A DNA stretch of 64,000 bases from Rhodocytophaga rosea (GCF_010119975.1 NZ_CP048222.1:1447501-1511500), one strand, 5' to 3'; positions 35,065-44,592 are shown, counted from the stretch's first letter. Translations and numbers: made by a program. The notes: generated by a model from the sequence alone, not told the origin.

Positions 35065-35096
35065 TTACAGTAATTCTAAATCAACCTACTCTCTTA

Positions 35097-36236
35097 CTAC
35101 TTCTCCAAATTCTTCAACTCTCTATCAATATACTCTTTCGACAACCACAGGTTTCCGATCATTACTCCGGCAATCTGAGTAGTCTGGCTGATATCGGTCA
35201 AGGGATTTCCATTCAGCAACACCAGGTCAGATACATTTCCGGTTTTGATGGTACCAGATTGGGCGGATTTATTGAGATAGGTAGCTACATTCACCGTACC
35301 AGTGCGCAGGGCTTCATAGGGGGTGAGGCCGGAATCGACCATATACTTCAATTCATGATGGGTAGAAAAACCAGGTACATTAAACACTTGTGGCGCATCA
35401 CAACGCAGTAGTAAGCCTACTCCATTTTTCTGGCATTCATTGATCAGTTTCCGGCGCAATTCTATAAACTGCTTCATTTTAGCCGGATCATATTGCGCAT
35501 TGGCTTGCAGGTTTTTTTTGCTTTTTACCCAGTTATCTCTTACTTCCCGAGACATATATTTCATCTCTGGTGCGCTGTTCAACTGTTCGGGATCAATTGA
35601 AGAAAACCAACGTTCTGCCAGTGCTTGTGTGGGCACTACCCAAATATTTTTTTCTTTCAACCCTTTCATGAGTTTTGGCATTTGGTTTTGGTCCACTTTG
35701 TCGGCTATAAACATACCAAACAGGCCGGTTTGCTGTTCGTTCATTTGCTCAATGCCTGGCACCATTCCTTCTACAAAGCCATCCAGGTGATCAATGGAAG
35801 AATACCCGGCATCTATCGCCTGCCATACACCTACATCGAAAGAAACATGGCCAACAAAAGGGATATTTACCTCTTTAGCTGTTTTGGCCATAGCGGCAAA
35901 GTTTTCTTTTGTCAGTCCGGGATGTAGTTTGAGATAATCATACCCTGCTTTTTTATGTTCACGCACCAAAGCTTCACACTGAGCAGGCGTTTTTACACTA
36001 TTGCCATTAAAAGAAGGGCCTGTAGTATAAAATCTGGGACCGGTAATTTCACCGGAACGGATTTTATCACGCAGTTCCAGGTGTCTGGGATGCCCAAGCA
36101 TTCCCCGGATGGTGGTAATGCCATTGGCCAGAAATAAAGTAAGTACTTCTTTCATAGGTTCCAGATTATCTACCGGTGGTACATGGGCGTGCATTTCAGC
36201 CAAACCGGGAATCAGGTTATTTTCCTTTGGCATCAA
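35097..36236 (-). CDS. Amidohydrolase, main (C-terminal) fragment
   Basis: 379 residues holding all metal-binding and catalytic motifs of the amidohydrolase barrel (EMHAHV, HVSFDVG, SIDHLDGFVEG, RCDAPQ) and the returning C-terminal strands (SGTIKTGNVSDLVLLNGNPL). The first few residues (MMPKE) are out-of-frame sequence before the frameshift, so this start is probably not used in nature unless translation re-initiates. Confidence 0.7.
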   Translation of the reverse strand: MMPKENNLIPGLAEMHAHVPPVDNLEPMKEVLTLFLANGITTIRGMLGHPRHLELRDKIRSGEITGPRFYTTGPSFNGNSVKTPAQCEALVREHKKAGYDYLKLHPGLTKENFAAMAKTAKEVNIPFVGHVSFDVGVWQAIDAGYSSIDHLDGFVEGMVPGIEQMNEQQTGLFGMFIADKVDQNQMPKLMKGLKEKNIWVVPTQALAERWFSSIDPEQLNSAPEMKYMSREVRDNWVKSKKNLQANAQYDPAKMKQFIELRRKLINECQKNGVGLLLRCDAPQVFNVPGFSTHHELKYMVDSGLTPYEALRTGTVNVATYLNKSAQSGTIKTGNVSDLVLLNGNPLTDISQTTQIAGVMIGNLWLSKEYIDRELKNLEK

Positions 36237-36459
36237 TCACCAGGGCATTCTTGCTGTATTTTACATTTTTCTCATTCCCCATTGCCGTAATTTTTCCTCC
36301 TTTTGCCACTACTACCTGGTTTTCCAGCACCCTTTCGCGATCCATAGGAATAACATGCACATTCCGGAATACAACTTCCTGTTGCCTGGAATCAACCGGC
36401 TGCTGTGCAAATATAATGGCAGAATATAGCCATAATGCGATAAAAAAGAGTGGTTTCAT
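35097..36459 (-). pseudogene. Exported amidohydrolase, split by a one-base frameshift
   Basis: The N-terminal part (36217-36459) has a signal peptide (FFIALWLYSAIIFAQQ) and the first strands of an amidohydrolase (VVFRNVHVIPMDRERVL, ITAMGNEK, NALVIDAKGK-stop). The main part (35097-36236) continues in the next frame with NNLIPGLAEMHAHVP, the HxH metal motif, then further ligands (HPGLTKENF, VGHVSFDVG, SIDHLDG) and the catalytic-site Asp region (LLLRCDAPQVF). The expected join is GKYLIPG; the sequence AAATAACCTG has one base too many compared with AAATACCTG (about 36217-36221 on the plus strand). Either a true mutation or a sequencing error; all metal ligands are intact. The family hydrolyses amides or cyclic amides. 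Confidence 0.8.
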
Positions 36460-36546
36460 AGGGTTCAGGTTTATAGTCTTAAAGTAAAAATGAATGTAAT
36501 ATACCTCAATGCTGCCGGCTTAATATCCGCTTTCCTGATGATACGA

Positions 36547-37263
36547 TCAGGAGGCAAGCATTACTTCATATACATATCCATGCGTATGCCACTGGTCTCC
36601 TTTTTTGAAAATTTTAATGATACCCTGCTCATTCATCGCCAGATAATAGTCCAGATGCTGCTGCACAAATTCTTTTGCCGGCAAGTTTGCCAAAGCCAGG
36701 AGCCGTACCTGGTATTGGGAAAGGGCTGCCTGAAGTACCTCATGATAATCCGTTAACGAATGTACCGGCAGATACAGCCTGCTGTTGGCATGCATATATT
36801 TTTTTGATATTTCCAGCAATTCCAGAATAAACTTATTGCCTTTTTCGCCGCCATCAAAGGTTTCTGCCGCATGTTTACCTAGTTTATCCGCATATACTGG
36901 CGGAACAATTTCATTGGGCAGGTTTGCGGCAATTACATCAAAGGTTCCGGAAAAATCGCTAAACAGCGAACCTTGCCTTATATCAGCCTGAACCTTATTC
37001 AATGCACAGTTTTTTGTGGCCAGTTCCACCGCTTCCGCTTCAATATCCGTAGCACATACTTGACCCCCCTGCAAAGCTGCATAAATAGCCAACACACCCG
37101 AACCAGTGCCAATATCGATCACCCGGTCTCCCGGATGGATTTGTAAAGTATTGGCATAGAACGATCCGTTCTTAGAAGGAGCAAATACCTGTTCGTTCAA
37201 CTCCAAAGTAAGCGTTGTACCTTGAATAGTGATCTGACGCAATTCGGTATGTTCGGCAAACAT
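36547..37263 (-). CDS. SAM-dependent methyltransferase of the HemK/PrmA-like group
   Basis: 238 residues. SAM motif VIDIGTGSGVLAIYAAL, an acidic residue in CATDIEAEAVELA, and the family motif IV in altered form, VIAANLPNE, where HemK enzymes have NPPY. So it methylates something other than the release-factor Gln, or is a relaxed member. No neighbour hints at the substrate. It is 87 bp from the start of the amidohydrolase gene on the same strand. Confidence 0.78.
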   Translation of the reverse strand: MFAEHTELRQITIQGTTLTLELNEQVFAPSKNGSFYANTLQIHPGDRVIDIGTGSGVLAIYAALQGGQVCATDIEAEAVELATKNCALNKVQADIRQGSLFSDFSGTFDVIAANLPNEIVPPVYADKLGKHAAETFDGGEKGNKFILELLEISKKYMHANSRLYLPVHSLTDYHEVLQAALSQYQVRLLALANLPAKEFVQQHLDYYLAMNEQGIIKIFKKGDQWHTHGYVYEVMLAS

Positions 37264-37570
37264 GATTGTAGGGTTTTAGAAGTAGGAAGTTAGAGGTTAT
37301 ATGTAATGAATTGTAAGACTATACCTATTATAGACGTAGTAATAGGTTTGAAACCCATTGCTATTCAACACATATCGACCATAATCTTTATAACCAATGC
37401 AATTTAAGTTTAAAAGCCGGGTTAAAAATTCATGCAGGTATTATATTCTCCATCTTCCAGCTTTAAACATCCATATTCAGTTCGCAATTTTATTCATCAA
37501 TATGTAACCAATGGTATTAAACTGCGTTAAAATATAACAAAATTATTCGTCACCTTAAACTAATACCACT
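37264..37570. promoter_or_regulatory. Divergent region between the methyltransferase and csbD
   Basis: 307 bp. A short inverted repeat, ACCTATTA...TAATAGGT (about 37323-37347), lies upstream of the methyltransferase. No clear TAnnTTTG box for csbD. Confidence 0.35.
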
Positions 37571-37831
37571 ATGAACCAATACGAAAGCGAATTTGACAGA
37601 GAAAACCGGAAAATAACCGATTTAAATAATAATGGCATTGATGACTCTCTGGAACTGAGAGCCCGTGGAAACTGGCAGGAAACCAAAGGAAAAATCCGTC
37701 AGGCTTATGGCAACTTAACTGACGATGACATGGAATATGCCGAAGGAAAACAGGAAGAATGGTTTGGTAAATTATCCAAAAAATTGGGCCGGACGGTAGA
37801 TGATGTAAAAAACTGGATAGCCAATCTGTAA
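37571..37831 (+). CDS. CsbD-family stress protein
   Basis: 86 residues. The C-terminal 60 form the CsbD domain: GNWQETKGKIRQAYGNLTDDDMEYAEGKQEEWFGKL, split here as GNWQETKGKIRQAYGNLTDD and YAEGKQEEWFGKL, then LGRTVDDVKNW. The first 25 residues contain an EF-hand-like DLNNNGIDDSLE segment, which is unusual for the family and might bind calcium. CsbD-like proteins are small, abundant and stress-induced in many bacteria; biochemical function unknown. Confidence 0.88.
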   Translation: MNQYESEFDRENRKITDLNNNGIDDSLELRARGNWQETKGKIRQAYGNLTDDDMEYAEGKQEEWFGKLSKKLGRTVDDVKNWIANL

Positions 37832-37860
37832 CAAATCAAAACAGAGCATCTATTTTTATG

Positions 37861-37896
37861 AATAGCCTTGCAGAACTTATGTTTTGCAGGGCTATT
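37861..37896 (+). terminator. Terminator after csbD
   Basis: AATAGCCTTGCAGAAC pairs with GTTTTGCAGGGCTATT (two G-U pairs) over a 4-base loop, followed by TGTTTTAT. Confidence 0.75.
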
Positions 37897-37953
37897 TGTT
37901 TTATAAGCAATTACAAGAAAGAAGTTTTACATTTATCTGGCCGATCTTACCTA

Positions 37954-37989
37954 TTAAATTTATATAACTTCTTAAATTTATATAACTTC
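37954..37989. repeat. 18-bp perfect tandem duplication in the 5' region of the DUF1549/DUF1553 gene
   Basis: TTAAATTTATATAACTTC occurs twice in a row (37954-37971, 37972-37989), ending 42 bp before the likely ATG at 38032. Confidence 0.9.
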
Positions 37990-38025
37990 AAGTCAAACTA
38001 CTAATAATCAGGTTGTCGAAGAATA

Positions 38026-41000
38026 TTGCGAATGAGTAACACCAGACTTAATTGGAATTCCCATAGAAGGTATAAATTTCTGTTTTCTCTAAACAGTAGT
38101 ATACTTTTCATGTGTATATGGCTCACAGGTTGTGGCATTGATAAACCAGAGTCAATTGTGAAATGGGAAAAACAGCTACCGGCTTCCATTGATTACAATT
38201 TGCATGTAAAACCTATTCTTTCCGAAAAATGCTTTTTCTGCCATGGACCAGATAAAAACAAACAGGAAGCAGGATTAGAACTGGCCACCAGAGAGGGCGC
38301 ACTGGCTGCATTGAAAGAAAACCCTGGAAAACATGCCATAGTACCCGGCAATCTGGCAAAAAGTCAACTCTACCACCGAATCGTTTCTACGGACCCGGAA
38401 ATACAAATGCCTCCTAAGGAATCTAACCGGGAACTGACTGATTACGAAAGAGCCGTATTGATAAAATGGATTGAGGAAGGAGCTGAATACAAACCGCACT
38501 GGGCTCTACTCAAACCTGAGAAAAAACCACTTCCTGAGGTAAAAACTAAAACCTGGCCTAAGAATCCAATTGATTATTTCGTATTACACAAACTGGAACA
38601 GGAAGGGCTGTCGCCTTCTCCTGAAGCAGACAAAGAAACACTTCTCCGCCGGGTTACTCTTGATTTAACTGGCCTCCCTCCTACCCTGGAAGAAATGGAT
38701 AATTTTCTCGCTGATAACTCTCCGAATTCCTATGAAAAAACGGTAGACCGCCTGCTGGCTTCTCCGCAATATGGCGAAAAAATGGCGGTAGACTGGCTTG
38801 ATCTGGCCCGTTTTGCCGATACCCATGGCTATACCGTAGACCGTTACCGTCCTATGTGGCCCTGGCGGGATTGGGTAATCAAAGCTTTTAACCAGAACAT
38901 GCCCTATGATACCTTTCTTACCTGGCAACTGGCTGGCGATTTGCTTCCTAATCCAACCCGTGAACAGAAACTGGCGACCGGCTTTAACCGCAATCATGCC
39001 CAGAATGTGGAAGGAGGAATTGTGAATGAAGAATTCCGGGTGGAATATGTGGCAGACAGAACCAATACGCTGGGCACCGCTTTACTGGGAATGACACTGG
39101 AATGTGCCCGTTGCCATGACCATAAATATGATCCTATCTCTCAAAAAGATTATTATAGCCTGTTCTCTTTCTTTAATAACGTAGACGAAGCCGGGCAAAT
39201 TTCCTGGGACGATGCCTTGCCTGTGCCTACCATGCTTCTTTCAGAGCCCCGGCACGATAGTTTGCTGGCGTTTATCGAAACCAATATCCAGAAAGCAGAA
39301 GCTTCTTTGAACACTATTGCGCAACAAGAAAAAGGTGCCTTTGAAAACTGGCGTAAGCAAACAGAAGATAGTCTGTCATTTGAACCCAAACAAGACCTTC
39401 AGGCACATTTTACCTTCGATAAGCTGGTCAATGGAGCATTCCTGAATGAAGTTTCTACCAAAGACAAGGGTATGGTAGCCGATCCGGTAGTGGAGCCAGG
39501 CAAGTTTGGAAATGCTTTTCAGTCGAATGGGGATGATATTTTGAAACTGGGTAAAGTAGGCATATTCAACCGGGCCAATCCCTTCTCTATTGGTGTATGG
39601 ATTAACATTCCTCAGAAGCTTTCGAAAGGAGTTATTCTGCATAAAGGCAACGGCGATATTCTTTACAACTTCCGGGGCTACTTTATGAACTTGCTCGACG
39701 ATAAGATCGAGCTATTAATGGCACATACCTGGCCCTATAATAATATAGTGAAGGTTTCTACCCAGAAACTCCCAAAAGAACAGTGGATACATCTGATGAT
39801 GACCTATGATGGTTCCAGTCAGGCCAAAGGATTGAAATTGTATGTGGATGGCAAAGAAGCCGAAATGGAAACCCGGAAGGACAATCTCTACAAAGATATT
39901 CTGCTGGCTGGCGATCAGCCCGGCGTATCAGTGGGAGCTGACTGGCGGGGCGTTGGATTTAAAAATGGCCTGATTGATGACCTGCGGATTTATACACGGG
40001 AATTTACTGCACCTGAAGTATTTCAATTGGCTCATCCGGAGAATAGTGCCTTAGCAAAACTTCCGGCATTTGACGCATCAGCCTGGCAACAGTACTATTT
40101 GCATCGTATTTCTACCACTTTTCCAGTACAGTTGAAAGAACTGGAGAAATTCCGGCAGGAGAAAAACAAGGTTATGGAATCTATACCTGAAGCCATGGTA
40201 ATGGATGAGATGAAAGCCAAAAGGCAAACCTACTTATTGAAGCGTGGGGTATATGATGCCTACGGTGAAAAAGTGCAACCAAATGTACCAGCCAGCATTT
40301 TACCTTATTCTAAACAATTTCCCCAAAATCGCTTAGGCTTGGCCAAATGGCTCCTGCATCCGGACAATCCCTTGCCTGCCAGAGTAGCTGTAAACCGGTT
40401 CTGGCAGAGTTATTTTGGCAATGCTATTCAGAAAAACACCAATGATTTTGGCAACCAGGGTGGTTTGCCCAGCCATCCCGAATTACTCGATTATCTGGCT
40501 GTGCATTTTAGGGAATCTGGCTGGGATGTAAAAGCATTTCAGAAACTAATTGTTATGTCAGCTACATATCGCCAGGCTTCAATGGCTTCAGAAGAACTAT
40601 TAAAGAAAGACCCGGAAAATATTCTGCTTGCCCGTGGACCTGCTTTCCGGCTCACAGCCGAAATGGTTCGTGATAACGCCCTGGCTGCTTCAGGTTTATT
40701 AATCAAAAAAATAGGTGGACCCAGCGTTAAACCATACCAGCCGGAAGGTTTATGGCGGGTGAATAATACTAATTATCAGCAGGATACTGGCGGAAACCTG
40801 TACCGGAGAAGTTTGTACACCTTCTGGAAGCGTACCAATCCGCCTCCTTCTATGAATACATTTGATGCCCCTTCCCGGAGTTTCTGCGTCGTGCAACGGC
40901 AGAAAACCAGTACGCCATTGCAGGCTCTGGTGCTGCTCAATGATCCGCAATTTGTAGAAGCCGCCAGAGTACTAGCCCAGCAAACCATAAAAAATACTTC

Positions 41001-41256
41001 TGATGCAAATAACCGGCTGACTTATATGTACCAGTTACTTACCGCCAAGAAACCAACAGCGAAAGAAATGGCGATACTTCAAAAATTATATCACCAGGAA
41101 TGGAATAAATTCAAAGAATATCCGGAAAAAATGGAAGGCTGGGTTACAACCGGAGAACAAAAACTGGCTCAGCAAACTGATCTGCCCACATTGGCTGCCT
41201 ATACGGTAGTAGCCAGTACTATTATGAACTCAGATGCCTTCCTCACAAGAAGATAG
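38026..41256 (+). CDS. PSCyt1/DUF1549/LamG/DUF1553 lipoprotein (planctomycete-type)
   Basis: Up to 1,076 residues; the ATG at 38032 is preferred over the TTG at 38026. Signal peptide with lipobox CIWLTGCG. Then a cytochrome-c-like PSCyt1 domain with CFFCHG (about 65-150), DUF1549 (about 175-385, with LLRRVTLDLTGLPPT, FADTHGYTVDRY and ECARCHDHKYDPI, a second CxxCH), a LamG/concanavalin-like domain (about 455-655), and DUF1553 (about 770-1070, LAKWLLHPDNPLPARVAVNR, RRSLYTFWKRTNPPPSMNTFDAPSR). The two heme-like CxxCH motifs suggest redox activity. The next gene encodes the usual DUF1501 partner. The family function is not established; substrate processing on the cell surface is likely. Confidence 0.88.
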   Translation: MRMSNTRLNWNSHRRYKFLFSLNSSILFMCIWLTGCGIDKPESIVKWEKQLPASIDYNLHVKPILSEKCFFCHGPDKNKQEAGLELATREGALAALKENPGKHAIVPGNLAKSQLYHRIVSTDPEIQMPPKESNRELTDYERAVLIKWIEEGAEYKPHWALLKPEKKPLPEVKTKTWPKNPIDYFVLHKLEQEGLSPSPEADKETLLRRVTLDLTGLPPTLEEMDNFLADNSPNSYEKTVDRLLASPQYGEKMAVDWLDLARFADTHGYTVDRYRPMWPWRDWVIKAFNQNMPYDTFLTWQLAGDLLPNPTREQKLATGFNRNHAQNVEGGIVNEEFRVEYVADRTNTLGTALLGMTLECARCHDHKYDPISQKDYYSLFSFFNNVDEAGQISWDDALPVPTMLLSEPRHDSLLAFIETNIQKAEASLNTIAQQEKGAFENWRKQTEDSLSFEPKQDLQAHFTFDKLVNGAFLNEVSTKDKGMVADPVVEPGKFGNAFQSNGDDILKLGKVGIFNRANPFSIGVWINIPQKLSKGVILHKGNGDILYNFRGYFMNLLDDKIELLMAHTWPYNNIVKVSTQKLPKEQWIHLMMTYDGSSQAKGLKLYVDGKEAEMETRKDNLYKDILLAGDQPGVSVGADWRGVGFKNGLIDDLRIYTREFTAPEVFQLAHPENSALAKLPAFDASAWQQYYLHRISTTFPVQLKELEKFRQEKNKVMESIPEAMVMDEMKAKRQTYLLKRGVYDAYGEKVQPNVPASILPYSKQFPQNRLGLAKWLLHPDNPLPARVAVNRFWQSYFGNAIQKNTNDFGNQGGLPSHPELLDYLAVHFRESGWDVKAFQKLIVMSATYRQASMASEELLKKDPENILLARGPAFRLTAEMVRDNALAASGLLIKKIGGPSVKPYQPEGLWRVNNTNYQQDTGGNLYRRSLYTFWKRTNPPPSMNTFDAPSRSFCVVQRQKTSTPLQALVLLNDPQFVEAARVLAQQTIKNTSDANNRLTYMYQLLTAKKPTAKEMAILQKLYHQEWNKFKEYPEKMEGWVTTGEQKLAQQTDLPTLAAYTVVASTIMNSDAFLTRR

Positions 41257-41278
41257 AGAATACCTAAACCAGTAATGT

Positions 41279-42730
41279 ATGCAAAAGGAACTAGATCAAC
41301 TTTTTAATACCCTCAACCGCCGAAATTTTCTACTGAAAGCATCGATGGGGATTGGTTCGCTGGCATTGGGTTCCTTATTGAACCCACAAAAACTCTTTTC
41401 TGCCGATGATACAGGGGAGGGCATTCTGAGAGCTCCTCACATTCCTCCCAAAGCCAAACGGGTGGTATACCTGTTCCAGAGTGGAGGTCCCTCCCAGCTG
41501 GAATTATTTGATCATAAGCCGCTGTTGCAGAAAATGCATGGCCAGCAATTACCAGATTCTGTGCGGAAAGGGCAACGCTTAACTGGCATGAGTGCCGGAC
41601 AATCTTCCTTGCCTCTGGTCGGTTCTCCATACAAGTTTGCCCAACATGGAAAAAGTGGTGCCTGGGTAAGTGAACTGATGCCCTATACCGGACAGGTTGC
41701 TGATGAACTGTGTTTTATCAAATCTATGTTCACCGAGCAGATCAACCATGACCCAGCGCTTACCTTCTTCCAGACTGGTAATCAGATTGCCGGAAGACCT
41801 AGTATTGGTTCGTGGATCAGTTATGGCTTGGGTTCTGAAAACGAGAATTTGCCTGCTTTTATCGTACTCATTTCTAAAAATGCACCGCAAGACCAGCCTT
41901 TGTTTGCCAGATTATGGGGAAATGGATTTTTACCTTCCAAACATCAAGGTGTACAACTCCGCTCAGGCAATGAACCAGTTTTATACCTCAATAATCCGGA
42001 AGGATACACGGATGCTGACCGCCGGGAAATGCTGAATGCCTTAAATGAGTTGAACCTCGCGCAACAGGAAGTAAACAAAGATCCTGAAATCCATAACCGG
42101 ATTGCCCAGTATGAAATGGCTTTCCGCATGCAAACTTCAGTTCCCGATGTAACCAACCTCTCCGACGAACCCGACTGGGTGTTTGATATGTATGGTTCCG
42201 AATCCCGTGATCCTGGTACTTTTGCTGCTAATTGCCTGCTTGCCAGACGATTGCTCGAACGGGATGTAAAATTCATTCAGCTTTACCACCAGGGTTGGGA
42301 CCAGCATGGAGATTTACCCAAAGGGCTCACCAACCAATGTAAAGCCACTGATCAGGCTTCTGCCGCACTCGTGAAAGACTTAAAACAACGAGGATTATTA
42401 GACGACACTCTGGTAGTTTGGGGAGGAGAATTTGGTCGCACCAACTATTCCCAAGGAAAACTCACCCAGGATAATTATGGCCGCGATCATCATCCCCGCT
42501 GCTTTACCATGTGGATGGCAGGGGCTGGTATCAAGCCTGGTATCAGCTATGGCGAAACAGACGAATTTGGATATAACATTGCAAAAGATCCCGTTCATGT
42601 GCATGATTTCCAGGCTACGCTGCTGCATTTAATGGGCATTGACCATGAAAAGCTTTTCTACAAATTCCAGGGCAGGCGCTTCCGCCTCACTGATGTATCT
42701 GGCAATCTTGTTAGAGATATTTTAGCGTGA
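41279..42730 (+). CDS. DUF1501 protein (sulfatase-like fold), Tat-type signal
   Basis: 483 residues. The N-terminus has NRRNFLLKASMGIGSLALGSLL, split as NRRNFLLKA and GIGSLALGSLL, a Tat-like signal. The body fits DUF1501: RVVYLFQSGGPSQLELFDHKP, FTEQINHDPA, YHQGWDQHG, VVWGGEFGRTNYSQG and GRDHHPRCFTMWMAGAGIK. The Asp/His pattern resembles alkaline-phosphatase/sulfatase folds. It is 22 bp behind the DUF1553 gene and always found with such partners in Planctomycetes-like clusters. Probably extracytoplasmic; reaction unknown. Confidence 0.88.
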   Translation: MQKELDQLFNTLNRRNFLLKASMGIGSLALGSLLNPQKLFSADDTGEGILRAPHIPPKAKRVVYLFQSGGPSQLELFDHKPLLQKMHGQQLPDSVRKGQRLTGMSAGQSSLPLVGSPYKFAQHGKSGAWVSELMPYTGQVADELCFIKSMFTEQINHDPALTFFQTGNQIAGRPSIGSWISYGLGSENENLPAFIVLISKNAPQDQPLFARLWGNGFLPSKHQGVQLRSGNEPVLYLNNPEGYTDADRREMLNALNELNLAQQEVNKDPEIHNRIAQYEMAFRMQTSVPDVTNLSDEPDWVFDMYGSESRDPGTFAANCLLARRLLERDVKFIQLYHQGWDQHGDLPKGLTNQCKATDQASAALVKDLKQRGLLDDTLVVWGGEFGRTNYSQGKLTQDNYGRDHHPRCFTMWMAGAGIKPGISYGETDEFGYNIAKDPVHVHDFQATLLHLMGIDHEKLFYKFQGRRFRLTDVSGNLVRDILA

Positions 42731-42749
42731 GGGCACAATTTATAGATAA

Positions 42750-43256
42750 ATGAAGAAAGAGACTTTTGACTATAATTGGGGAGATGACCTTGTTAAGTTT
42801 AATAGCTTAAGCCCTAACGATAAATTTTATTATAGAATCGGGAAACCTGTAGATAAGTATTGGGGATTATATGTGGCTAAAATAGCTTTTTTTGATGCAG
42901 ATGGCCAGTTAGTTTATCACAATCAGAATGCATTTGCCGATCCAATACAACAAACACAAAATGATTCAATCAAATACGCTACCTATTCAAAAGATGGAAA
43001 TTTAGCTTACATGCGGGAAAGAGGGCAAGATATTAAGCAGTTACACCATTTATTGATTGATCTCAGAAAAGGAAAATATAAAATTTTACCTTGGTCGGAA
43101 TCGGATTATAGAGACGGGTTCAAAATATTTGAAGAAGATTCTTTTGAAGCTGATTTAGCCCATAAATTTAATCATTCAGCGTGGATAATGAATCAACATG
43201 ATAAAACAGAAATTTTGCCATTTATTAAATTAAAAAAATGGTTTCCTGAAATATAA
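42750..43256 (+). CDS. Hypothetical soluble protein inserted in the DUF1553-DUF1501-NHL operon
   Basis: 168 residues with no signal peptide, rich in Lys, Asp and Tyr, more AT-rich than its neighbours. It starts 19 bp after the DUF1501 stop and ends 66 bp before the NHL gene. Visible features are only a mixed alpha/beta pattern and a charged end (FIKLKKWFPEI). Its cytoplasmic nature and base composition differ from the exported neighbours, so it may be a later arrival. I do not recognise it. Confidence 0.75.
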   Translation: MKKETFDYNWGDDLVKFNSLSPNDKFYYRIGKPVDKYWGLYVAKIAFFDADGQLVYHNQNAFADPIQQTQNDSIKYATYSKDGNLAYMRERGQDIKQLHHLLIDLRKGKYKILPWSESDYRDGFKIFEEDSFEADLAHKFNHSAWIMNQHDKTEILPFIKLKKWFPEI

Positions 43257-43322
43257 AAGTAAAGCAAGTACATAAGTATTCCTCTCAGCTTATTACAACA
43301 ACTAATCACTCTAACAATTGCC

Positions 43323-44441
43323 ATGAAAACGCACAAACCATCCAGAAGGACATTTATAAAACAATCTACAGTTGCTGCCGGAAGTTTGCTGCTTACCAGT
43401 CAGTTTGGCTTTAATATCATGGGTAAAGCAACTAATCCCGATAATGAAATTATTGGGCATGGAGAATACCGGTATAAAGTAAATAAGCAATGGGGCGTAT
43501 TAGATCCTTCTAAAACTCCGGTGTTTAACTGCCACGAGATGGTGCAAGACTCCAAAGGCCGGTTGATTATGATCAACGATGAGGTAAAAAACAATGTCCT
43601 TATTTACGACAAATCCGGCAAGCTGCTCGATTCCTGGGGTACCCGTTACCCCGGCGGTCATGGACTTACTCTTTCTGCTGAAGGTGGAGAAGATTTTCTG
43701 TTTATTGCCGATTGCGGCTATTTTCTGGGCAAAGACAATAAATGGCAGGCACAAGCCGGTGAAATAGTCAAAACCACCACAGATGGGAAAATGGTATTTG
43801 CTTTAGGTCATCCGTCTACCATAGGTATTTACAAACCGGAAGAGAAGTTCCAGCCAACAGAAATTGCCGTAGCTCCCAATGGTGATTTTTATGTGGCCGA
43901 TGGATACGGTTCTGATTATATTATCCAATACAACCATCAGGGAAAATACATCCGTCATTTTGGCGGACATAATAATGCTAATCCGGAACACAATCTGCAA
44001 AATGCCCATGGTGTAGCCGTAGACCTTCGCAATCCAGCAGCGCCTAAACTAATCTGTACCTCCCGGACTGAGAATGCCTTTAAATTTTTTACGATGGATG
44101 GCAAGTATATCGAAACCGTAAAATTGCCCGGATTATTTGTATGCCGGCCGGTAATGGATGGCGAAAATTTGTATGCCGGTGTATGCTGGTCTACTTCCAG
44201 AGAAACCGGAAAACGAATAGATAATTCTGGTTTTGTAACCATTATGGATAAGAATAACAAAGTGATTTCTAATCCTGGAGGCAGTGAACCAGAATACAAA
44301 AAAGGCGAACTACAAACCGCTTTTCAGGAAGGCAATATTTTTTCCCATGGCCACGATGTGTGTGTGGATAATGATAAAAATCTGTATGTGTGCCAGTGGA
44401 ATGCCAATAAAACCTATCCGGTAAAACTGGAACGTGTGTGA
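43323..44441 (+). CDS. NHL-repeat six-bladed beta-propeller protein, Tat-exported
   Basis: 372 residues. Tat-type signal SRRTFIKQSTVAAGSLLL at about 6-25. Then NHL-type repeats: NNVLIYDKSGKLLDSWGTRYPGGHGL, split as NNVLIYDKSGKLL and GTRYPGGHGL, PTEIAVAPNGDFYVADGYGS, YIIQYNHQGKYIRHFGG, AHGVAVDL, and a last DVCVDNDKNLYVCQWN. The fold resembles peptidyl-hydroxyglycine lyase-like propellers. It is part of the operon with DUF1553 and DUF1501 genes, where such propellers are frequent. A hairpin terminator follows. Confidence 0.85.
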   Translation: MKTHKPSRRTFIKQSTVAAGSLLLTSQFGFNIMGKATNPDNEIIGHGEYRYKVNKQWGVLDPSKTPVFNCHEMVQDSKGRLIMINDEVKNNVLIYDKSGKLLDSWGTRYPGGHGLTLSAEGGEDFLFIADCGYFLGKDNKWQAQAGEIVKTTTDGKMVFALGHPSTIGIYKPEEKFQPTEIAVAPNGDFYVADGYGSDYIIQYNHQGKYIRHFGGHNNANPEHNLQNAHGVAVDLRNPAAPKLICTSRTENAFKFFTMDGKYIETVKLPGLFVCRPVMDGENLYAGVCWSTSRETGKRIDNSGFVTIMDKNNKVISNPGGSEPEYKKGELQTAFQEGNIFSHGHDVCVDNDKNLYVCQWNANKTYPVKLERV

Positions 44442-44480
44442 TAATGCTAGAAAAGAATTATCTGATCAAATAATATTGAA

Positions 44481-44538
44481 CAAGGAATGTTGAATACAGA
44501 AGCCTGGAAAAACTCCCTTCAATATTCTACATTCCTTG
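44481..44538. terminator. Bidirectional hairpin between convergent NHL and wrbA genes
   Basis: The 16-base arm at 44481-44496 (starting CAAGGAATGT) pairs with 44523-44538 (ending ACATTCCTTG) with a single mismatch; the loop is 26 bases. Confidence 0.6.
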
Positions 44539-44592
44539 CTCCTCTATTTATGATTCAATAAAAGCATTGTAAATTTCTTGATTTTGTTCAGC

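Noticed and set aside
38665-38997. Minus-strand ORF of 110 codons inside the DUF1549 gene
   Set aside because: Shadow frame; the plus strand encodes recognisable conserved domains throughout.
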